From Variovorax paradoxus (lineage in GTDB: Bacteria; Pseudomonadota; Gammaproteobacteria; Burkholderiales; Burkholderiaceae_C), in the NCBI RefSeq assembly GCF_902712855.1, contig NZ_LR743507.1, forward strand, positions 1,660,001 through 1,724,000: 64,000 bases of DNA, read 5' to 3'. Made by a program: the position numbers and the translations under genes. This document shows, piece by piece, positions 59,415 to 64,000 of the stretch. Position 1 is the first letter of the stretch. Every line of letters starts with the position of its first letter. The notes beneath the pieces are model-generated. The model had not been told where the DNA came from, did not search any database, and saw only the letters and a list, made by a program, of their open reading frames with translations.

Positions 59415-60347
59415 TCAACCCTGGACGATTCGCAGGGCCGCGGGTGCCTGGGAGAGCAGGTCGTAGGAGGGCGTATCGAAGGCCTTGTCGCCGTTCTCGT
59501 CCGCCACGCCCGTCGCCTTGAGACCCTTGAAGTCGTGCAGCGTTCCGTCAAGCAGGTGCGAAGGCACCACGTTCTGCATCGCGTTGAACATGTTCTCGAT
59601 GCGCCCGGGGTACTTCCTGTCCCACTCGCGCAGCATTTCGCCGACCTGCTTGCGCTGCAGGTTCTCCTGGCTGCCGCACAGCGTGCACGGAATGATCGGG
59701 AACTCGCGGTGCTGGGCCCAGCGCACGGTGTCCTTCTCGGCCACGTAGGCCAGCGGGCGGATCACGATGTGCTTTCCGTCGTCGCTCACCAGCTTGGGCG
59801 GCATGCTCTTCAGCTTGGCGGCGAAGAACATGTTCAGGAAGAAGGTCTGCAGCATGTCGTCGCGGTGGTGGCCCAGCGCGACCTTGGTGGCGCCCAGCTC
59901 GTCCGCCACGCGGTACAGGATGCCGCGGCGCAGCCGGCTGCACAGGCCGCAGGTGGTCTTGCCCTCGGGAATCACGCGCTTGACGATGCTGTACGTGTCC
60001 TGGTTCTCGATGTGGAAGTCGACGCCCAGGTCGCTCAGGTACTTCGGCAGCACCTCCTCGGGAAAGCCGGGCTGCTTCTGGTCGAGGTTGACCGCCACGA
60101 TGTCGAAGTGGATGGGCGCGCGCGCCTTCAGCTTGAGCAGGATGTCGAGCAGCGCGTAGCTGTCCTTTCCGCCCGAGACGCACACCATGACCTTGTCGCC
60201 TTCCTCGATCATGTTGTAGTCGACGATGGCCTGCCCGACCTGGCGGCACAGGCGCTTTTCGAGCTTGTGCGTTTCGCGCTCGATCTTCAGGGAATTGGCA
60301 GTGGCGTCGGCGGCGGCGGGCGCCTCGTCGATCCAGACGGCGTTCAT
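59415..60347 (-). CDS. ttcA: tRNA 2-thiocytidine biosynthesis protein TtcA
   Basis: A 310-residue ATP-pyrophosphatase that thiolates C32 of tRNAs. The PP-loop is VSGGKDSYALLD (about 56-67). The CxxC pair CGLCSRLRRG (about 137) and the later CTLCGSQENLQRK (about 228) bind the Fe-S cluster and match the TtcA pattern. The length is typical. The C-terminus (TPSYDLLSQAPAALRIVQG) is a short extension. The gene stands alone between the DUF4136 and lysR genes. Confidence 0.95.
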   Translation of the reverse strand: MNAVWIDEAPAAADATANSLKIERETHKLEKRLCRQVGQAIVDYNMIEEGDKVMVCVSGGKDSYALLDILLKLKARAPIHFDIVAVNLDQKQPGFPEEVLPKYLSDLGVDFHIENQDTYSIVKRVIPEGKTTCGLCSRLRRGILYRVADELGATKVALGHHRDDMLQTFFLNMFFAAKLKSMPPKLVSDDGKHIVIRPLAYVAEKDTVRWAQHREFPIIPCTLCGSQENLQRKQVGEMLREWDRKYPGRIENMFNAMQNVVPSHLLDGTLHDFKGLKATGVADENGDKAFDTPSYDLLSQAPAALRIVQG

Positions 60348-60401
60348 GGCTGGCTACTTCGGGGAGTCGGGGGAAGGGAGCGATTGTCCCCGATCCCCGT
60401 T

Positions 60402-61358
60402 TCACGTGCCATCGGCGCCGGGCGGGGCAGGCTGCGCAGAGGGAAACGCCGTGCGCATCGCCTCCACGAACAGCCGGAGTTTCGCCGGATAGAAGCGCGC
60501 GTAGGGGTACGCCAGGTACACCGGCGCAGGCATCGCGCGCCATTGCGGCACAAGGTGCACCAGCCGGCCGGCGGCGATCTCGTCGGTCAGCATCCAGGCC
60601 GATGACGCGGCCGCGCCCACGCCCAGCACCGCCGCGCTGCGCAGCGCGTAGAGGCTGTCGGTCATCATGCGCGGGCGGATGGGCACGCGGTGCATCTCGC
60701 CGGTGGACTCGTGGCGCATCACGACTTCGGTCCGGTAGAAGTTGCGCGCCGCCAGCCACGGCAGCGCCTCGAGCTCGCGCGGGTGCGAAGGCGGCGCCAG
60801 GCCCTCGAGCAGAGAAGGCGCGCACACAGCGATGCGCGGCACCTCCCACAGGCGGATCGCCACCACGGCGGGGTCGTCCACGGCGCCGACGCGGATCGCG
60901 CAGTCCACGCCGTCGGCGATGAAGTCGGGCGTCTGGTCGTGCGGTCCGTCGTGCAGCAGCCATTCGACCGTGACCTGCGGATGGCGCTGCAGGTACGCGG
61001 CCAGCGGGCCGACCAGCAACTGCTGCCCGAAGGCGTGCGGCGCCACCACGCGCAGCCGGCCTTCGGGCTGGTCGCCGGCGCCGCGCAGCTCGGCCTCGAA
61101 TGCGCTCCAGTTCAGTATCAGTTCCTTGGCACGGTCGAAACAGCGCTCGCCGTCCTCGGTGAGCTTCATTGCGTGGGTGGAGCGCTGCAGCAACCGCACG
61201 CCCAGCGAACGCTCCAGCGCCTGCAGCCGCCGGCTCACGGTCGGCTGGGTGGTGCCCATCTGCGCCGCTGCGGCAGACAGGCTGCCGGCCTCGACGATGC
61301 GCACGAAGGTCTGCATCAGCTCGATGCGGTCGGTGGAAGCGGGGATCGAGGCGGCCAT
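60402..61358 (-). CDS. LysR-family transcriptional regulator
   Basis: A 318-residue regulator. The N-terminal winged helix-turn-helix (about 14-72) contains FVRIVEAGSLSAAAAQMGTTQPTVSRRLQALE. The effector-binding domain (about 100-305) is of the CrgA-like subgroup. I chose ATG 61358, 9 bases after TTATAC on the minus strand (61373-61368). It is divergent from the MFS gene at 61458; the palindrome AACAATTGTT (61372-61381) in between is a candidate binding site. It most likely controls that transporter. Confidence 0.9.
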   Translation of the reverse strand: MAASIPASTDRIELMQTFVRIVEAGSLSAAAAQMGTTQPTVSRRLQALERSLGVRLLQRSTHAMKLTEDGERCFDRAKELILNWSAFEAELRGAGDQPEGRLRVVAPHAFGQQLLVGPLAAYLQRHPQVTVEWLLHDGPHDQTPDFIADGVDCAIRVGAVDDPAVVAIRLWEVPRIAVCAPSLLEGLAPPSHPRELEALPWLAARNFYRTEVVMRHESTGEMHRVPIRPRMMTDSLYALRSAAVLGVGAAASSAWMLTDEIAAGRLVHLVPQWRAMPAPVYLAYPYARFYPAKLRLFVEAMRTAFPSAQPAPPGADGT

Positions 61359-61457
61359 GCGCCGAGCGTATAACAATTGTTCGGGCTCGGGGGCTACCTT
61401 CGAAGCGCCATGCCCCGCACACTCCAGCCCTGCTTTTTGCATCTAAGGGTTTGCACC

Positions 61458-62684
61458 ATGTCTTCCATTCAACATACGCATGAGCGCCTGCCGGCCTCTC
61501 TGATCCTGCTGCTGGCCGCCAGCGCCGGCTTCGGGGTTGCGGCGCTCTACTACAGCCAGCCTATGCTCGGCGTGCTCGGTCCGGACATCGGCGCTTCGGC
61601 GCGTGCGGTCGGCTTCGTGCCCACGCTCACGCAACTGGGCTACGCGCTCGGCATCCTGCTGCTGGCACCGCTGGGCGACCGCTTCGACCGGCGCCGCATC
61701 ATCCTCGTGAAGGCTGCGGCGCTGGTGCTGGCGCTGCTCGGCGCGGCGTTCTCGCCGTCGGTCGGGCCGCTGCTGGCGGCCAGCCTCGTCATCGGCCTCG
61801 CGGCCACCATGGCGCAGGACGTGGTGCCCGCCGCCGCCACGCTGGCGCCCGAGGCGCACCGCGGCAGGATCGTCGGCACCGTGATGACCGGCCTGCTGCT
61901 GGGCATCCTGCTGTCGCGCGTGCTCAGCGGCTTCGTGGCCGAGCACTTCGGCTGGCGCACCATGTTCATGGTCGCTGCCGCCAGCATCGCGTTCATCGGC
62001 GTCGCCGTGGCGCGCGGTCTGCCGCACCTGCGCCCGACCACGCAACTGGGCTACGGCGCGCTGCTGGGTTCGCTCGGCAGGCTCTGGCAGCGCCATGGCG
62101 CGCTGCGCCGCGCGACCATTGCGCAGGCCTTGCTGTCGGTGGGCTTCAGCGCCTTCTGGTCGACGCTCGCCGTGATGCTGCACGGTGCGCCGTTCCACCT
62201 CGGGAGCGCCGCGGCGGGCGCGTTCGGCCTGGCCGGTGCGGCGGGTGCGCTGGCCGCGCCGCTGGCCGGGCGCCTGGCCGACCGCCGCGGCCCGGAACTG
62301 GTGATCCGCATGGGCGCCGCGCTGGTCGTGGTGTCGTTCGCGGCCATGCTGTTCGCGCCGCTGATGGCGCCCGCTGCACGGCTCGGGCTGATCGTGGCCA
62401 GTGCCATCGGCTTCGACTTCGGCCTGCAGGCCGCGCTGATCGCGCACCAGACCGTGGTCTACGGCATCGACCCCGGTGCGCGCAGCCGGCTCAATGCGGT
62501 GTTCTTCACCGGCGTGTTCGTCGGCATGGCCACGGGCTCCGCGCTCGGCGCCCTGGTGCTGGCCCAGTGGGGATGGTCGGCGGTGGCCCTGCTGGCCGCG
62601 GTGTCGGGGCTCGGCGCATTGGCGGTGCGCATGTGGCCTGCGGCGGCCGGCAAGCCCGCTGCGGCCTGCGGTTCAGCGGCCTGA
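61458..62684 (+). CDS. MFS transporter (drug:H+ antiporter-like)
   Basis: A 408-residue 12-helix MFS protein. Helix 1 contains AALYYSQPMLGVLGPD; the loop after helix 2 has GDRFDRRRIILVK (motif A). A second-half motif A-like loop is GRLADRRGPELV. It resembles the YnfM/arabinose-efflux-like group encoded beside LysR regulators. The C-terminal helix is Ala-rich. The start ATG 61458 fits the first helix. Substrate unknown; expression is probably controlled by the divergent LysR. Confidence 0.87.
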   Translation: MSSIQHTHERLPASLILLLAASAGFGVAALYYSQPMLGVLGPDIGASARAVGFVPTLTQLGYALGILLLAPLGDRFDRRRIILVKAAALVLALLGAAFSPSVGPLLAASLVIGLAATMAQDVVPAAATLAPEAHRGRIVGTVMTGLLLGILLSRVLSGFVAEHFGWRTMFMVAAASIAFIGVAVARGLPHLRPTTQLGYGALLGSLGRLWQRHGALRRATIAQALLSVGFSAFWSTLAVMLHGAPFHLGSAAAGAFGLAGAAGALAAPLAGRLADRRGPELVIRMGAALVVVSFAAMLFAPLMAPAARLGLIVASAIGFDFGLQAALIAHQTVVYGIDPGARSRLNAVFFTGVFVGMATGSALGALVLAQWGWSAVALLAAVSGLGALAVRMWPAAAGKPAAACGSAA

Positions 62685-62692
62685 GGCCGCGC

Positions 62693-63079
62693 TCACCATT
62701 CGCCGGCTTCCATGCGGATCGCCACCTCGCAGTCGTCGAAGATCTCGAGCTTGGCGATCTTCACGCGCACGCCCAGCACGCCGGGCAACTGCAAGAGGCG
62801 CTGCACCAGCTTGCCGATCAGGCTCTCGAGCAGGTTCACATGCTCGGCGGTGCACTCGTCGATGATGATGCGGCGCACCTTGCGGTAGTCGAGCACGTGG
62901 AAGATGTCGTCGTCCTGCGGCAGCAGCGGCTGCGGGCCGAGGTTGAGCTCGGCGTCGACCAGGATCGGCTGCGGGGCCGTCTTTTCCTGTTCGAGGATGC
63001 CGAGGTTGGCGTCGAAGCGCAGTCCCTGGAGGGTGAGGGTCTGGCGGCCCTGGATGGCGATGGGCGTGGGGGTGGACAT
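62693..63079 (-). CDS. folB: Dihydroneopterin aldolase
   Basis: A 128-residue T-fold enzyme converting 7,8-dihydroneopterin to 6-hydroxymethyl-dihydropterin in folate synthesis. The core shows LRFDANLGILEQEKTAPQPILVDAEL, HVLDYRKVRRII and LLESLIGKLVQRLL, the last including the pterin-binding Glu. It is 16 bases downstream of a pteridine-reductase-like SDR gene on the same strand, supporting a shared pterin/folate role. It is convergent with the MFS gene, 8 bases between stops. Confidence 0.88.
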   Translation of the reverse strand: MSTPTPIAIQGRQTLTLQGLRFDANLGILEQEKTAPQPILVDAELNLGPQPLLPQDDDIFHVLDYRKVRRIIIDECTAEHVNLLESLIGKLVQRLLQLPGVLGVRVKIAKLEIFDDCEVAIRMEAGEW

Positions 63080-63095
63080 GATGGTGGTGCTCTGC

Positions 63096-63872
63096 TCACA
63101 TGAGCGAGAAATCGCGCTCGAATTTCATCAGGTGCTGGCCGCCGTCCACCAGCAGCGTGGTGCCGGTGATCGAGCTGTTTTCCAGCGCGAACTTCACCGT
63201 GGCCGTCACGTCGCCTGGCGTGGACGAGCGGCCCAGCGGCGACAGCTTGTGCAACTGCGCGAACTTGTCGTCGTCCAGCATGTGGCTCGCCAGCGTGAGG
63301 CCCGGCGCCACGCCCACCACCCGCACGCGCGGCGCGAGCGCCAGTGCCAGCATCGGCGTGGCGGCTTCGAGTGCCGCCTTGGACAGCGTGTAGCTCAGGA
63401 AGTCGGGGTTCGGGTTCCAGAGCTTCTGGTCGAGCAGGTGCACCACCGCGCCCTGCGCGTCGCGCGCAGAGACGTGCGCGTGCAGCGCCTGCGCCAGCAG
63501 GATGGCCGCGCCGGTGTTGCTGCGCGCGTGGCGTTCCATGAGCGCATAGCTGAAGGTGGCGGCCTCGTCGTGCTCGAACAGTGCGGCGCTGTGCACCACG
63601 GCGTCGACGCTGCGAAAGCGTGCGACCACGCGCGGCAGCAGCGCGCGCGTGGCGGCTTCGTCCTCGAGGTCGGCGGCGAAGAGCGCCGAGTCGCCCGAGA
63701 GCGCGGTGCAGTCGGCCACCGTCTGCTCGGCCTCCGCGCGCGAATGGCGGTAGTGCACCGCCACCTGCCAGCCGCCTGCCGCCAGTGCCAGCGCGATCTC
63801 GCGGCCCAGCCTGCGGCCTGCGCCCGTGACGAGAACGGTCCGGGGTGCGGGGGAGGGAGTTGGGGTGCTCAT
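63096..63872 (-). CDS. SDR-family oxidoreductase, pteridine-reductase/FolM-like
   Basis: A 258-residue short-chain dehydrogenase. The cofactor motif TGAGRRLGREIA near the N-terminus has Arg instead of the usual Gly-x-Gly, as in pteridine reductases (TGxxxRxG). HYRHSR supplies basic residues for NADPH. The active site shows Tyr and Lys in SYTLSKAAL. It ends DGGQHLMKFERDFSLM. I chose ATG 63872; upstream in-frame sequence overlaps the divergent gene. With folB downstream it probably reduces a pterin. The substrate remains inference. Confidence 0.83.
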   Translation of the reverse strand: MSTPTPSPAPRTVLVTGAGRRLGREIALALAAGGWQVAVHYRHSRAEAEQTVADCTALSGDSALFAADLEDEAATRALLPRVVARFRSVDAVVHSAALFEHDEAATFSYALMERHARSNTGAAILLAQALHAHVSARDAQGAVVHLLDQKLWNPNPDFLSYTLSKAALEAATPMLALALAPRVRVVGVAPGLTLASHMLDDDKFAQLHKLSPLGRSSTPGDVTATVKFALENSSITGTTLLVDGGQHLMKFERDFSLM

Positions 63873-63906
63873 GCGGCAGGAGTGGGAGGAGAGAGACAAT
63901 GGCGCC

Positions 63907-64000
63907 GTGACGACAAACACGACCCCCAGCAGTTTACCCACCGCCCTCGATCACCTCATTGCGCGCTCCGTCGAGCGCGCGGGCGGCTGGATCGGTTTCG
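63907..64000 (+). CDS. MidA-type class I SAM-dependent methyltransferase (partial, cut by window end)
   Basis: Only the first 31 residues are present, starting at GTG 63907 (MTTNTTPSSLPT) and running to AGGWIGF. The opening HLIARSVERAGGWIGF resembles the N-terminus of the MidA/NDUFAF7-like (DUF185) methyltransferases. The start lies 6 bases after GACAAT (63895-63900), without a Shine-Dalgarno. It is divergent from the SDR gene. The rest lies outside the window. Confidence 0.6.
   Translation, partial: MTTNTTPSSLPTALDHLIARSVERAGGWIGF

Overview
The window is a high-GC chromosomal segment that I read as a Burkholderiales (Comamonadaceae) bacterium, most like Variovorax. The basis is gene content, and gene order that I recall for that family: accB-accC-prmA-DUF3426, a pfkB kinase, a lysine/alanine-rich histone H1-like protein, nrdB-nrdA, ampD-pilR-pilS, ffh. 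I see no rRNA, tRNA, CRISPR, insertion sequence or prophage. It looks like ordinary core chromosome with a few accessory modules.

Layout. 1-7.3 kb: a hairpin repeat array, phospholipid genes (cdsA-like, plsC-like), then a minus-strand operon rnb-tonB-aroE-mtgA. 7.4-14.6 kb: a YqiA-like esterase, a LuxR-type two-component system, rodA, a second repeat array, tldD and a BamE-like lipoprotein. 14.6-16 kb: DAHP synthase behind a complete aromatic-amino-acid attenuator, with a 24-residue leader peptide and alternative hairpins. 16-25 kb: mpl and a cupin; an unknown protein with tlpA; accBC-prmA with a repeat inside the operon; DUF3426; a sugar/nucleoside kinase; the histone-like gene. 25-36.5 kb: nrdBA with two NrdR boxes; the overlapping chain ccsA-like/PP0621/pilS/pilR/ampD; ffh. 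36.5-38.9 kb: a two-gene RNA-repair cassette (HD-kinase end-healing enzyme plus RNA ligase) behind a long leader. 38.9-44.4 kb: a TetR-controlled transporter and lactonase next to a PQQ dehydrogenase. 44.5-52 kb: opgH, then the glrR/qseG-like/glrK system with miaB; a consensus sigma-54 promoter and two GlrR-type sites lie between glrR and opgH. 52-57 kb: an RND efflux pair. 57-64 kb: CAP lipoprotein, histidine phosphatase, DUF4136 lipoprotein, ttcA, a LysR/MFS divergent pair, folB, a pteridine-reductase-like SDR and the start of a MidA-type methyltransferase.

Three observations tie the window together. First, many transcription units start with a -10-like hexamer only 6-9 bases before the start codon and have no Shine-Dalgarno, so leaderless transcripts look common. 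Second, a 96-98 bp three-hairpin repeat occurs at four loci, always directly after a stop codon, with compensatory base changes that preserve its main stem. Third, the aroG attenuator and the GlrR/sigma-54/opgH arrangement are complete regulatory circuits that can be read from sequence alone.
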